Origin: Myrmaecium sp. VS I D KN 1
Lineage: Eukaryota; Ascomycota; Dothideomycetes; Valsariales; Valsariaceae
Direction: 5' to 3'
Assembly (NCBI GenBank): GCA_019775845.1
Contig: JADQAV010000015.1
Coordinates: 1,116,001 to 1,180,000, forward strand
DNA length: 64,000 nt
Of this stretch, positions 1-11,998 are shown piece after piece; position 1 is the first letter of the stretch; the number at the start of each line of letters is the position of its first letter. The notes beneath the pieces were generated by a model. It saw only the letters and a list, made by a program, of their open reading frames with translations, had not been told where the DNA came from and searched no databases. The position numbers and the translations under genes are program-made.

Positions 1-151
1 GGCCGAACGATAGCGGTGATATAGATCCACGTGAACGAGCAGCCTTGTGTCCGACCGGCAATGTAATTTGCCCAACGATCAATGTCATTCATCGCGATTG
101 CCTCTTTGCAATGGCATCGATTTCTGCGTAACACCGCCCGGTGTGGTTGAT
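1..151. other. window edge, no gene seen
   Basis: I see no coding exon here. It lies immediately downstream of the small minus-strand gene ending at 152 and is probably its 3' untranslated region or spacer. Confidence 0.4.
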
Positions 152-433
152 CTACTCCTGAGCCTGTCCGGCACCTCGGATGTCGTGATTGGATTGGCCC
201 GATGTAGCCCGCTCATCCTCCTCCGCTTTTGCCAGCATCTCTTCGATTTTGCGTTCTAGAGCCGTAAGGTGATTCTCTAGCGCTGTCGCAGTCTGCTCGC
301 CCCGGGCAAGATCTCTGAATGCCTGGAAAAGCAGGTTAGAATCATCCAACAAGAGACGACGAACTGCACCTGTACTCACCTGGGCTAAATCCGTTTCCTG
401 CGATGGATTTCCGTTGGCTTGCCCGTTCATCAT
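152..433 (-). CDS. small coiled-coil protein, function unknown, one in-frame intron
   Basis: I do not recognise this family. Read straight through, the frame gives 93 residues, but the sequence has a near-perfect intron: GTGAGT donor, CTAAC branch site and TTTTCCAG acceptor at 323-379 (57 nt, a multiple of three and free of stops). Spliced exons are 380-433 and 152-322, giving 74 residues. The N-terminus is polar (MMNGQANGN). The middle is a heptad-like amphipathic helix rich in Leu, Glu and Ala (residues about 18-57), predicted coiled coil; the tail is polar. There is no signal peptide or membrane segment. The gene is divergent from PAN1 with about 310 bp between start codons. The start could be either of two adjacent Met codons (433 or 430). 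A small helical subunit of a larger complex is plausible but is inference only. Confidence 0.6.
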   Translation of the reverse strand: MMNGQANGNPSQETDLAQVSTGAVRRLLLDDSNLLFQAFRDLARGEQTATALENHLTALERKIEEMLAKAEEDERATSGQSNHDIRGAGQAQE

Positions 434-744
434 GAGGGCTGTTGCGCTGAGATGATCTGGAAAGCGAAGTGAGATGGTCCACGGGCGGTGCCCGTTAGTC
501 GGAGTCGGGTGTTTACGCAACTGCGGACCAATTGGGCAGGGATGACGATCCTCCCATTCGCCTGGCTCCCGGCCCAAGCTCTCGACTTGACTTCCGGGCA
601 ACCACTGCAACACCACCTTTCCCTCTCCCAAACCTCCTCCGCCTCACCCCCTAGGCCTTTACATCGCTGCACTGCATATCTGCGGATCTTCAACCCCGGC
701 TACGACCAGGAAGTGCCCTAAACGGGCCTTTATACGCGTGAATC
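434..744. promoter_or_regulatory. divergent promoter region between the small coiled-coil gene and PAN1
   Basis: About 310 bp separate the two outward-facing start codons, so both promoters and 5' leaders must lie here. The strand upstream of PAN1 is pyrimidine-rich (about 600-650). I see no convincing TATA box. Confidence 0.5.
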
Positions 745-3700
745 ATGTACTCTGGTTCCAGCTCCTTTCTAGGGGGCGCGAACAGCAGCCGGACTGGGCA
801 GCAACCTCAGTATGGCCAGCCGACCTTCCAGCAGCAAGGAGGCTTTGCTCCGCAACCCACAGGCTTTGGAGCGGCACCTCTTCAACAGCAGTACACTGGA
901 TTCCCGGGCCAACAGCCCCCTTTTGCACCTCAGCAACAATCTCAGCTCACCGGCTTTCCCGGCCAACAAGCGCAATCCTTCCAGCAACCGCAGGCACAAC
1001 AGCCTTTCCAGACGGGACAAACGAGCCTTGCGCCTCCGCCTCCGTCTCCGCAGTTACCCCAGCCTACTGGCATGACCTCAACCCAGATAGCGAGCTCGTT
1101 TATGTCTTCAAGCCCCGCGCTGCCGCCGCAGCAGCATCACAAGTCCTCCAGCGGGTCAAAGATTCCTACTATACGTTTATCCTTCATAACCGTACAAGAC
1201 CAAGCGAAGTTTGAGCAACTTTTTAAGTCTGCAACCGGCGGAGAACAGGCTTTATCGGGAGAGAAGGCTAAAGATATCCTCATGAGATCCAGATTGCCTG
1301 GAGAAGCCCTCTCGCACATCTGGTAAATTCTCTACACTCCGCAGCGCCGAGAGCCTTGAACTAATCCAGTTGCAGGACCCTGTCCGATACTACCAAGTCA
1401 GGACAGTTGCTATTTCCAGAGTTCGCACTCGCCATGTACCTATGTAACCTCAAGTTGACTGGCAAGGATCTTCCTCAGCAATTGCCTGAGCGAATCCTGA
1501 ACGAGGTTTCTAGTATGGTAGACATAATATCTTTCGGGGTGCCCGACGATAAGCCTGCACCTCCACCTCGTACAAATGTCCCCAATTTCAGTGAGCACTC
1601 GCAGAATACAACGCAAACACCGTCCATCCAACAGCCGCAACCGCAGGCTTCGAATACGCAGTTACTCTCTACGCTTGCAACACAACCCACTGGATTAGCG
1701 CCTCAGATGACCGGCTTTCCCGGGCAGCAGAGCTTCCAACCCCAACCCACAGGCTTACAACCACAGCAAACCGGTTTTGCGTCTCTGCCGCAGACTACTG
1801 GATATTCTGGGCCACGACCGCCTATTCCTCCCATGCCAACCGGCTTCGGCTCGAACCTGGCGCCTCAACCGACTGGCATGATGGCTCCGCTGAATGCCCA
1901 GCCGACTGGACGCCCAGGCCAATGGGGTCTTGTCAACACCCCTGCCTCAGGGCTGCCCAATATTCAGGCGTTGCAACAACAGATGATGCCGCAGGTCGGG
2001 AGGGAGGGAGGTTACACCTCGGCTGGTCTTCGTGGAAATGCCACCATTCCTTGGGCAATCACCAAGGATGAGAAGCGGATATATGACGACCTTTTTAAAG
2101 CATGGGATGGTCTCGGAAAGGGCTACATCACCGGACAGCAAGCAATAGAGATCTTCGGGCAAAGCGGCCTTGATAAATCCGACTTGGAAAAGATTTGGAC
2201 TCTCTCAGATCCTCACAACAGAGGCCGCTTGAATCTGGACGAATTTGCCGTTGCCATGCATCTCATATACCGCAAGCTGAATGGTTACCCCGTACCTAAC
2301 CGCCTACCCCCCGAACTGGTCCCACCATCTACTCGAAACCTGAACGATTCCCTTGGTACTGTGAAATCCTTGCTTGCTCGAGATGCGGAGGAGAGAAAGC
2401 AGTCAGGCGCTTTCCTGCAGCCTCAGCAAACAGGTGTCAGCTACTTGAAAAATCACTCATTCCGTGGAAGTAGTCCGCTGAGCACGAGCCGTAAGGATGC
2501 AACAGTATTCAAGAACAACGATGATAGTGTTGGGGGATATAGGTCTAGCGCTCGTCATCGTCTTGGTGGCGGCGGCCGTTCACCATCTCCGGCCACAACT
2601 TCTTCTCCGGGCTCCCCTAAGTCTGACCATGAGCCTTCACTAGAACAGCTTCGGAAGCTTGTCCGTGAAAAGCAAATTTTGCTTGACGCTATGGATATTC
2701 GAGATGAGGATGAGGCCGACGAGGAAGAAGCGCTCGACCGTCGTGATCGTCGGGAGGCTGACGAACTATATCGTCGGATCAGGCGGATTCAAGAGGACAT
2801 CGATAGCCATCCAGATGCTCATCTGAAGTCTCGTGACTCCGATGCAGAGCGTCGGGCTCTCAAACGTCAATTACAAAATCTCACTGATCGTCTTCCGGAG
2901 TTGGCATCGAACGTGCGCAGAACTGAACGTGCGATCGCTGACGCGAAGCTGGAGCTCTTCCGGTTGAAGGATGCAAAGGCCCATCCTAACTCCGCCGCTT
3001 CCATTGTCGGTACAGGTCCCGGCGGGGCAATTACAGAGTCCGACCGTCTGAAGGCGCGGGCTAGAGCTATGATGCAGCAACGCTCTGCTGCTCTGACTGG
3101 CAAGCCAATCCCCACCACCGGGGACGATGCTTCGGCTGCGGACAAGCGACTTGAAGAAGAGAACGCTAAAATCAGAACAGAGAGGGAAAATAATGAGCGT
3201 ATGGTTCGTGATGTCGAAGAAAGCGTGAGTGAATTCAGCAAGGGGCTGCTCGATAGCCTCAAAGAAGGAGGTAACGACTCTGTGAGCGAGCACGAGCGGC
3301 GCAGATGGGAGGATGGACTAGGTGTGGAAGATGAAGTGAAAGATTTCATCTTTGACCTTCAAAGAAGTAGCAGGGCTGCCAAAATTCGAAAAGAAGAGTA
3401 AGTTCCTTCCGCTTGGATATTGTATGTTTTCATGGGCCAACTGTTACCTAGCACCCGCGGAACCAAAGACCGATACGCGTCCCCAAGTTCCTCTTCTCGC
3501 CTGAATGTTCCCCAGACTGAGAGTCCTGCTGCTCGTCCCCCCAGCCGCCCCTCGAGCTCAGGGCCATCTTATTCGTCATACAAGACCGCAGAGGAACGCG
3601 CCGCCTTCATCAAGCAACAAGCTGAACAGCGTATGGCGGAGCGCCTTGCAGCACTCGGACTTCGCGCTCCTGGCAAACCTGCCGAATCCCCTCAACAGAG

Positions 3701-5141
3701 GGAAGAGCGCGAGAAGAAGGAGCGCGAAGAAAAGTTGCGTCAAGCAGAAGAGGAAGACCGGCGTCGGGAAGAGGAGCGTCAGAGGAGGCTCGCCGAAGAG
3801 TCGGTCGCGCCCCCGTCAACCGGCAAACAAGTTGCGAAGAAGCCGCCCCCACCACCTTCACGCAAGAATAAATCAGAGATCGCTCAGCATGATCTGAAGC
3901 AAGCGGAAGCTGAAAGCAAGCGAGCCGATCAGGAGATTGCCGAGCAAGCTCTTCGTGAGCAGCAAGAAGCCCAACAAGCCGAGCGGCAACAACTAGAGTA
4001 TGTATCTAGTTTAACGTCGTATGTCAGTCTAATTAACAACCGTCATAGGGATGAAGAACGCCGCCAGGAAGAGGAGCTTGCCAGAGAAAGGGAAGCTGCT
4101 CAGGCTCGCCTGAAGGCTCTCGAGGAGCAAGTCAAGCAGGGAAAAATCAAGAAGGAGGAAGAGAAGCGGCGGAAGCACCAGGCTCAGCGCGAAGCGAAGG
4201 AGAAGGAGGCTCGCTTGGCTGCGCAACGTGCCGAGCTTGAGGCTGCGCGGGAGCGGGAACGACAGCTCCAGTTGCAGCTGGAAGGTCTTGGTGAGGATGA
4301 TTCCTCTTCATCCGACGACGATGAAGGGCCTCAGCAAATTACGCCTCAGGATACTACCCCGACAACGAGCCAAGAACTGCCCCGAGAGATTACTACTCCA
4401 CCGCCTGCGCCTTCTCTACCGCCAGTTGCCGCCCAGATCTCACATCCCGTCAGCACGTCCTCTCCCTCACCGGTCACCAGCCCACCCGAACACACTGAGA
4501 CCAAGAATCCTTTCCTGAAGAAGATGGCGCAAGCAAACGAGGCTAACAGTGCGATTGCCACCCCGCCTCCTGTCGCCAGCACCACTACCGAGGTTTCTAC
4601 TAATCCCTTCCACCGTTTGACCCAGGAGCACAGTGTGAAGAACAATGTCCCTGCCGAACCGTTGGTGTCACAACCCACGGGGCGTTCCCGGATGCGACCC
4701 GCCGAGGAGGACGACTGGTCTGTGGTCGACAGCGACGATGACGATTCTTCCTCAGATGACGATGATGATCGGCCGGGTGGTGCCAAACAACTGGCCTCCA
4801 TCCTCTTCGGCACGATGGCGCCACCCCGTCCGCTGTCGTCTATGGATGATAACAAGGACTCGCGGGCAGAGAGCCCCGCGGTAGCCTCGCCTACCAATGC
4901 GCCCCCGCCCGCTCCGCCTATGCCGAGTACATCGGGGGCGCCTCCGCCGCCACCTCCCCCTATGCCTGGTGCGCCGGCACCACCCCCTCCACCCATGCCT
5001 GCAAGCTCGGGTCCGAAGCTGGGCGGTGGAATGCCCGATCGTAGCGCCTTGTTAGGGCAAATCCAGGCGGGCAAGGGCTTGAGGAAGGTGGAAACCAAGG
5101 ACAGGAGCCAGTCTGCCGTTGCAGGCAGGGTACTTGGATGA
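745..5141 (+). CDS. PAN1: Pan1, actin cytoskeleton-regulatory and endocytic scaffold protein
   Basis: Pan1 organises the endocytic coat and activates Arp2/3-dependent actin assembly at cortical patches, together with End3 and Sla1 in yeast. Exons: 745-1322, 1376-3397, 3452-3997, 4049-5141, giving 1,412 aa. Two EH domains are visible: the first spans the first splice junction ([14 protein letters not shown]), the second lies around residues 420-510 ([11 protein letters not shown]). Thirteen or so [QP]xTG motifs surround them; these match the Ark1/Prk1 kinase target style of yeast Pan1. A long Glu/Arg-rich coiled coil follows, then an acidic Ser/Asp stretch, a polyproline block and a C-terminal WH2-like motif ([17 protein letters not shown]). 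The third intron (3998-4048, 51 nt) is in frame and stop-free, but GTATGT, CTAAT and CATAG mark it as an intron. Length and order are usual for filamentous fungi. Confidence 0.95.
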
Positions 5142-5601
5142 GAAAATTGGCTCGATAATAGCTGGTTTCTCTCCCGGTTCGATGTGACGTTGTGCCTGTA
5201 GAAGTAGGATCGGTCGTTTTTCCAAGGGTGTAATATAATTTGCAATTTCTAGAGAATTTCTTCAGAGTTCAATATCATCTGAATATATTTTATGTAGAAT
5301 ATGACTTTGACTTTGAATTCGAATGCCGGACGGTGGCGCGGCGCAACTGGCAGCAGAACCCCAAAGGCGGTGAGGCTGAGCTTGGCTGTTCGCAGCCAAC
5401 ATCGCCGACGTCTTCGGCCAGCCGTGGGTGTTCTTGTGCCCGGTGCGATCGCGCCCTCATCCTCTTTCTCGACACCGAACAACAACAAACTCACGAGCAA
5501 CTCTTCGCACGTTTTCTGAGACCACTGCGCCCTTTCCCTGCTTTGTTCCTGTCGTCCGTCTCAGCTCGCGCCACGGCAATCGTCCTTGTGGGCCAGCCAC
5601 G
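5142..5601. other. intergenic region between PAN1 and RPB11
   Basis: This holds the PAN1 3' end (AT-rich around 5,230-5,310) and the RPB11 promoter and leader (CT-rich 5,450-5,580). I see no gene. Confidence 0.5.
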
Positions 5602-6226
5602 ATGAACGCGCCCGACAGGTACATTTCAGATCTCCGTCCTCCCCTCCGCCGCCTCAACCATCGCGCTGTCCCATCACGATGATGCCACTGACACTGCGGA
5701 TAGGTTCGAGCTGTTCCTGCTCGGCGACGGCGAGAGCAAGGTGACATGGAAGTTTGACACTCGTACGCATACCCTTCCCTCCTCTTGCCCTTTCAACCCC
5801 ATTCAGTCCCCCTCCCTCCGCCATGTCGTCGCCGTAGACATGGCAGCGAACGAGTCGCAAATCCCTGTGTCCCGATCGACTCTATGGCTAACGCTTTGGC
5901 GCCCGGGCGGGGTGGGCATCTCGGGAAATTGAACAGGAGTCAAGGACACGGCCATCTTCACGTTCAACAAGGAGGACCACACGTTGGGGAACCTGCTGGC
6001 GTCGCGGCTGCACCGGTACGCGTACGTGACGTTCGCGGCCTACAAGGTGCCACACCCGCTCGTCGCCTCCTTCGATCTCCGCGTCTCCACCGACGGTTCC
6101 GTCAGCCCGAAGGAGGCCGTTGTCACGGCGTGTCGGGATGTCGTCCAGGACCTCGATGCGCTGGGCCGCGAGTTCACCAAGGAGTGGGAGCTGAAGAAGA
6201 TTGCGAGTGGACATGAGGGTCGGTAG
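5602..6226 (+). CDS. RPB11: RNA polymerase II subunit RPB11
   Basis: RPB11 pairs with RPB3 to form the alpha-like assembly platform of RNA polymerase II in the nucleus. Exons: 5602-5618, 5704-5762, 5937-6226, giving 121 aa, the usual size. The N-terminus MNAPDRFELFLLGDGESK is almost identical to yeast Rpb11, which fixes both the tiny 17-nt first exon and the first intron (85 nt). The alpha-like dimerisation motif FNKEDHTLGNLL lies just after the second intron (174 nt), followed by FAAYKVPHPL. The C-terminal helix (REFTKEWELKKI) closes the domain. Splice phases agree at each junction. The gene is tandem after PAN1 and convergent with pyruvate carboxylase. Confidence 0.95.
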
Positions 6227-7156
6227 GGGACGTGTGTGGTGTGCTATATGAGAGGGGCAGAGAATGGAGGATGGTACGGAATCAGGAGCTTGACGGAGGG
6301 GATGAGAAAGGGAAGGAGTGTCGGGGAGAGAATGTTCGAAGAGGGGGCGATGGCCCACGCCCGCGCCCGCGGCCCCCCCTCCTCCGTCTTTCCTTTCCGA
6401 CGAGGACGTTGATTTGCATGGGTGTGGCGTCTAGGGGGGCTTTTTCTTTCTCTTGATCCATATGTCTTTCTATGGGGAACCCCCGGGGCTTTTCTTTGGC
6501 GTTTTCTCATATTCATGTTCGAGGAGAGAAGGGAATGCGGGGTGAAGTGTGGTTTTGGCGGAGGAGTAGGAATAAGTGCTGGTTGTGCTGGTGGTATCCA
6601 AAGAGATCTCTCCAAATTGACCCTGATCATTCATGCTTTATGCTTTCATACCGATATTCTTTTTTCATCCCTCTGGCTTGAAAAAAGGTCTCGCCCATTA
6701 TCTTACCTATATGTCGACACGCCCCATATTCTCCCAGAATTTAACAGAGAGAGATACATCATAAAAGCGGGTGGGCCCGTCGCTCATGGATCGTAATTGA
6801 AGTGCAAGGATCAATCACAACCCAGAAGGAGAAGAAGAAGACGGGCATCAACAATAGTACTACTACTACTAGCACGCTGAATAATAGACAAAAAACCATT
6901 AAAGTAGATAACTACGGGTAAACAAAACAACCAGAACATATTCTGAACCTGCGAAGCCCCCCTCCTCCGCCCCAAAATTTTTCTTTCTCTGGCCGAAAAC
7001 TATTCAACAAAAAGAGAATGAAGAAATAAAACATTTCCAGCATAAATGACATAGATCGCCTTTCCAACCCCTTCTGTCGTACATGACCATTCCCACCGCA
7101 CGCGGCTCCCTTTTCGTCCTCCATCTTGCCATACAAATCCTCCCTGTTTACCTCGT
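6227..7156. other. convergent 3' intergenic region, no gene
   Basis: About 930 bp lie between the RPB11 and PYC stop codons. It contains G-rich and A-rich stretches (for example a run of ACT triplets near 6,857-6,872) and presumably both 3' untranslated regions. I see no coding exon. Confidence 0.5.
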
Positions 7157-10100
7157 TCACTTGGTGATCTTGCAGATCAGGTCCTGGGCGGCGACGGAGT
7201 CGCCCTCACGCACGGCCAAGCCGGAGACGTGCCCAGAATGGGGGGCAGAGATGACCATTTCCTAGAAGAAAGATTAACCGTTAGCAGGGGTCACACAACC
7301 TGGGAACCAGGGAGGTTGGCAAGGATGAATTGAACTCACCATTTTCATGGCGCTGAGGACGGCGATCGGATCACCCTTCTTAACCTCGGAGCCGTCGTGA
7401 GCGCGCACCTCGACGACAACGCCGGACATGGGCGCGCCGACCTGGCTAGAGTCGGTCGGGTCGGCCTTGGCGCGCGACTTGTTCTCGACAGCGGCGTGCT
7501 GGTCCTCGACGGTGACCTGGCGGACCTCGCCGTTCATCTCGTAGAATACCTCGCGCTGGCCGGTCTGCTCGGAAAGCGGGCCGATGGCGAGAAGCTTGAG
7601 GATGAGCACCTTGCCCTTCTCAAGCTCGACGTGGAATTCCTCGCCGATCTCGGGCTTGGCCAGGAAGTACCGAGTCGGCAGCACCGACAGATCGCCGTAC
7701 TTGTTCGTCCACTTTTTGAAGTCTTCCCAAACCTTGGGGTACATGATGTACGAGGCCAGATCGCACTCGCTGACCGGACCCCACTTCTCCCGGAGCTCGG
7801 CCTTGACCTTGGCGAAGTCGACGGGCTCGAGGTACAGCCCGGGCCGCTTGTCCATCTTTCTGCGGCCGCGGAGCGCCTTCGTGCGCAGCGGCTCGGGAAA
7901 TCCGCCGTAGGGCTGACCCATGAGACCTTCGAAGAACTCAAGGACCGAGTTGGGGAAGTCCAGCTGATCGGCCTTCTCGAGAACGTCGTTGTAGCTGAGG
8001 CCATTGGAGACCATGAACTGAGCCAAGTCACCCACGACCTTGGAAGTCGGAGTGACTTTGACGATATCGCCCAAGAGGTCGTTGGCCTGCTCGTAAGCCT
8101 TCTTGGTCTGTGCCCACTTCTCACCGAGACCCTGCTGGGAGGCCTGGAAGAGCAAGTTCGTGAGCTGCCCTCCGGGTATCTCGTGAAGGTATACCTCTAC
8201 AAGGTGAAATTAGCGAATGCAGTGTGTCAAGGGAAAATACACCTACCAGGATCGGGCCCGGTGAGGCCGGCCTCGAAAGGCGAGTACAAGAGACGAAGCT
8301 GAGCCCAGTAGCTGTCAAGGGAACGGACCATCTGCCCGTCAAGGCCAGGGTCGTAGGGAGTGCCCTCCAAGGAAGCAAGAAGGGCACCGATGCTCGGTTG
8401 GGAAGTCATTCCCGACATGCTATCAGTGGCAGCATCTACGGCGTCAGCACCGGCCTGAGCGCAGGCAACCATAGAGGCCACACCGGTACCGGCGGAGTCG
8501 TGGGTGTGGACATGGATAGGAAGATCCGGGTACTTCTTTCTGATCGAGCCAACCAGGAGGGTGGCAGCCTTGGGCTTCAGGACACCCGCCATATCCTTGA
8601 TACCAAGAATGTGAGCGCCCATTGCGACGATCCTGTCGACCACCGACATGTAGTACTCGAGGTTGTACTTCTTGTGGGGGTTCAGCATGTCTCCCGAGTA
8701 GCACACGGTCCCTTCGGCAACACCGCCAGCTTTAAGCACAGCCTTGACACCGACCTCAAGCTGGTTGACGTCGTTAAGAGCATCGAAGACACGGAAAATG
8801 TCAACGCCGTTCTTCTTCGCCTGTTCGCAGAAGTGCTCGATAGCATTGTCGGGAAGTGAGGAATATGCCACACCGTTGGCACCACGGAGAAGCATCTGGA
8901 AAGGGATGTTGGGAACGGCCTTCCTCAGCTTCCTCAGCCTATCCCAGGGGTCTTCGTACAAGAAGCGCATTGCTACATCGAAAGTGGCGCCACCCCAGCA
9001 CTCCAATGCCCAAGCGTTGGCGAGAGCGTGGCTCGTTTCCTTGGCGATGTTCAGCATGTCGACTGTTCGCACCCTGGTGGCCAACAAAGATTGGTGAGCA
9101 TCGCGCCATGTGGTGTCCATGACGAGACAGCCGTTGTAGGCGCGCACCGCCTTGGCAAAGCCGGCGGGGCCCTCCTTGAGGATGATGCTCCTCCAGCCTT
9201 TCTGACAGGGCTCGGAAGTGTCAACAACCTTGCCTGCGGAGTCGATGACTTCCGGCATTATGATCTCGCCCTTGAACTTGGGCTCTCCGATCTGTCCCTT
9301 GATCTGGCTGCCGTTGACCGCAAGATCTCCGAGGTAGGCGAGGAGCTTCTGGGCACGGTTCTGGCTACCAATGAGAGCGAACAGCTCGGGGGTATCATCG
9401 ATGAAGGTGGTCCAGCAAGTGCCCTCGATAAAAGTGGGATGGGTGAGAAGGGAAGCCAGGAAAGGGATGTTGGTCTTGACACCACGAATACGGAACTCGA
9501 CTAAGGCGCGGAGCATTTTCCTGCGAACGATCTCGTAGGTTGAGCCGTGGCAAGTACACTTGACCAACATGGAGTCGTAGAAAGCTGTTGCGATGGCAAA
9601 GTCAATATAGGTATGTCAGGTCTTTCTGAGACAATAGGATAGACACGTTTAATAGTACGCAACAGCCTCTAAGCCATCCAGAACGTCATTTACTTGGATG
9701 AAGCTAAGGCCTTCGAACTGGGGGCAGGACGAAAGTGACGGAAAAGGACTTACGGGTAATGATGGCACCGGCGAAGCCGTTACCGCCATCAAGACGAACA
9801 CCGTTGCCGCCTGCGGAACGGTAGACTTCGATCTTGCCGGTGTCAGGAGCGAAGCCCTTGGAGGGGTCCTCAGTGGTGATGCGGCACTGGATGGCGAAAC
9901 CGCGGGTGGAAATACGGTCCTGGGTCAGCCCCAGCTGAGCAAGTGAAGCGCCTGCGGCGATCTGGATCTGCGCAGCCACGATATCGATGCCGGTAATTTC
10001 CTCCGTGATGGTGTGCTCAACCTGGATACGAGGGTTGATTTCGATGAAGTAGTATCTGTTCTGCTGGTCGACCAAGAACTCGGCAGTGCCGGCGTTGCGG

Positions 10101-11838
10101 TAGTTGACCGACTTGGCCAGCTTCACGGCATCGTTAAGGATAGCCTCGCGAGTCTCCTGGGGGAGATCTTTGGCCGGTGCGAGCTCGACGACCTTCTGGT
10201 GACGGCGCTGGACACTGCAGTCGCGCTCGTACAGGTGGACGACGTTGCCCTGGTTGTCACCCAGCAGCTGAACCTCGATGTGTTTGGGCTTGTCGAGGAA
10301 GCGCTCGACGAAGACAGTGCCGTTTCCGAAGGCGGACTTGGCCTCGGAGGTTGCGCGCTCGAACGATTCCTTCAGGCTTTCCTGGTCGCGAACCACTCTC
10401 ATGCCACGGCCACCGCCTCCGAAGGCCGCTTTGATGATGATGGGGAAACCGTACTTGTCGGTGAACTCCTTGACCTCCTCGTACCGCTCGACGGGGCCTT
10501 CGGTACCGGGGACGACGGGGACATTGCACTTGATGGCAAGCTTACGGGCGGAGACCTTGTCACCAAGGCTCTCGATGGTTTCGGGAGTCGGACCGACGAA
10601 CTGCAGTCAGGGAAAAAGAATCAGCATGATCGAATGTCTCTCTCTCTCTCTCTCCTGGCGATCTCCTCATCGGGGAGATATGAGTCGAATGGTGGTGATG
10701 GTGGTGCAATGGTGCAATGGTGCAATGGTGCTATGGTGCTATGGTGCTATGGGGCTCCTCATCGCATCTCGTCTCATCTCATCGCGTCACCTTTCATCTC
10801 AAATGGGCCCGGCCGGCCAGTGGTGGTTGTGGTGGTGCACGGAGCAATCTGGCGTGGGGAACGGACGGGGCTGAAGCGCTTGGCCGGGCTTGGCTGAGCG
10901 AGCCAACGCCGGCGCCCCAAGCATCTCAGCACCCAGCACCAGCAAGCAGCGTAACCACGCTGAACGGCGGCGGGGCTTGGCTGGCGATACCCAGCTAACT
11001 GCTAGGGAGCAAGCTAGCCTGCACCACAAGCGCCCACTGCGCACCGCGCACTGCCCGCCAGCCAGTACCAGCCAAGCACCAAACGAGACGAGTGATCGAA
11101 GATGAATGATTGATGAGTGGTGGGGTGGGGTGGGGATGGGGAAGCGGTGCAACCGGGGCGGGAGGGAGGGAACAGCAAAGGAAATCGCATAGTGTTTGAC
11201 TCACAATCAAGCCGGCCTTCTCGACGTTCCGCGCAAACTCGGCGTTCTCGGACAAGAAGCCGTAGCCGGGATGGATCATGTTGACCTCGTGCTGGAGCGC
11301 AATCTTGATGATCTCGTCCCCGGCCAGGTAGGCCCCCACCGGGGTGTACTGCCCGCGCTTGCCGATAACATAGGCCTCGTCCGCCTTCTGCCGGTGCATG
11401 CTCAGCCGGTCCTCGTAGCTGTACACGGCGACGGTGTGGAGCGACAGCTCATGCGCCGTCCGAAAGATGCGGATGGGAATCTCTCCTCGGTTTGCGACTG
11501 TGGTGTTGCACGATGGAAAGTCAGTGAACGCTGTCCCGGTTGTCCAAATTCGCCCATCTCTCCCTTCCTCCGCCCGCCCGCCCACGTCCGACTCGTCTGG
11601 TCGCCCACGACGTCGCACGGAGGAGGAGAAGAGCATGACGATGACGAGAGGAAAGGGGAGGGATTGGTGATCATCTTCTTCGTTAATATCCCGACTGACC
11701 GAGGATCTTCTTCAATTGCATGATGGAGCTGTTGGCTCGCAGGCGGTGGTGGACGGTGTCCTTTCGCACCTCGTTCTCGTGGGCTTCGTGCTCCGCATCG
11801 TGAGCCTGCTGCGACTTGTCGTTCACGACGTCCGTCAT
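7157..11838 (-). CDS. PYC: pyruvate carboxylase
   Basis: This biotin enzyme carboxylates pyruvate to oxaloacetate using ATP and bicarbonate, refilling the TCA cycle; fungal forms are usually cytosolic. Exons in coding order: 11838-11700, 11497-11205, 10600-9754, 9584-8247, 8196-7340, 7261-7157, giving 1,192 aa, the normal length. Order: biotin carboxylase ([15 protein letters not shown] at the first junction; [11 protein letters not shown] grasp; [12 protein letters not shown]), carboxyltransferase ([37 protein letters not shown]), and a C-terminal biotinyl domain with AMKM, whose Lys is about residue 1157 at the last intron junction. No mitochondrial presequence is evident. Introns are 202, 604, 169, 50 and 78 nt (in gene order); the 604-nt intron is unusually long for this genome. 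Junction phases are all consistent. Confidence 0.97.
10634..10755. repeat. CT microsatellite and 8-bp tandem repeats inside the long PYC intron
   Basis: A (CT)n run at about 10,635-10,653 is followed by tandem units of GGTGCAAT (three) and then GGTGCTAT (three) between about 10,700 and 10,752. They lie within the 604-nt intron 10,601-11,204. Confidence 0.85.
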
Positions 11839-11963
11839 GATGGGCGGGCAGCGGGCGGGCGCAGCGGGCGGCGGAGGAAGACGCGGGTGAGGGACGGGAT
11901 CGAAAGTCTACGGTCGAAGGGAGAAGGAGCAGGGAGACTGTGTAGGTCGGTAAGGAGGAGGAG

Positions 11964-11998
<35 letters not shown>

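Noticed and set aside
4346-5245. 299-residue open frame antisense to PAN1
   Set aside because: Low-complexity Gly/Ser/Val content mirrors the PAN1 proline and Ser-rich coding strand; a shadow.
7397-8302. 301-residue and similar plus-strand frames across the PYC gene
   Set aside because: They are antisense shadows of GC-rich PYC exons, rich in Leu, Asp and Val, without family signatures.
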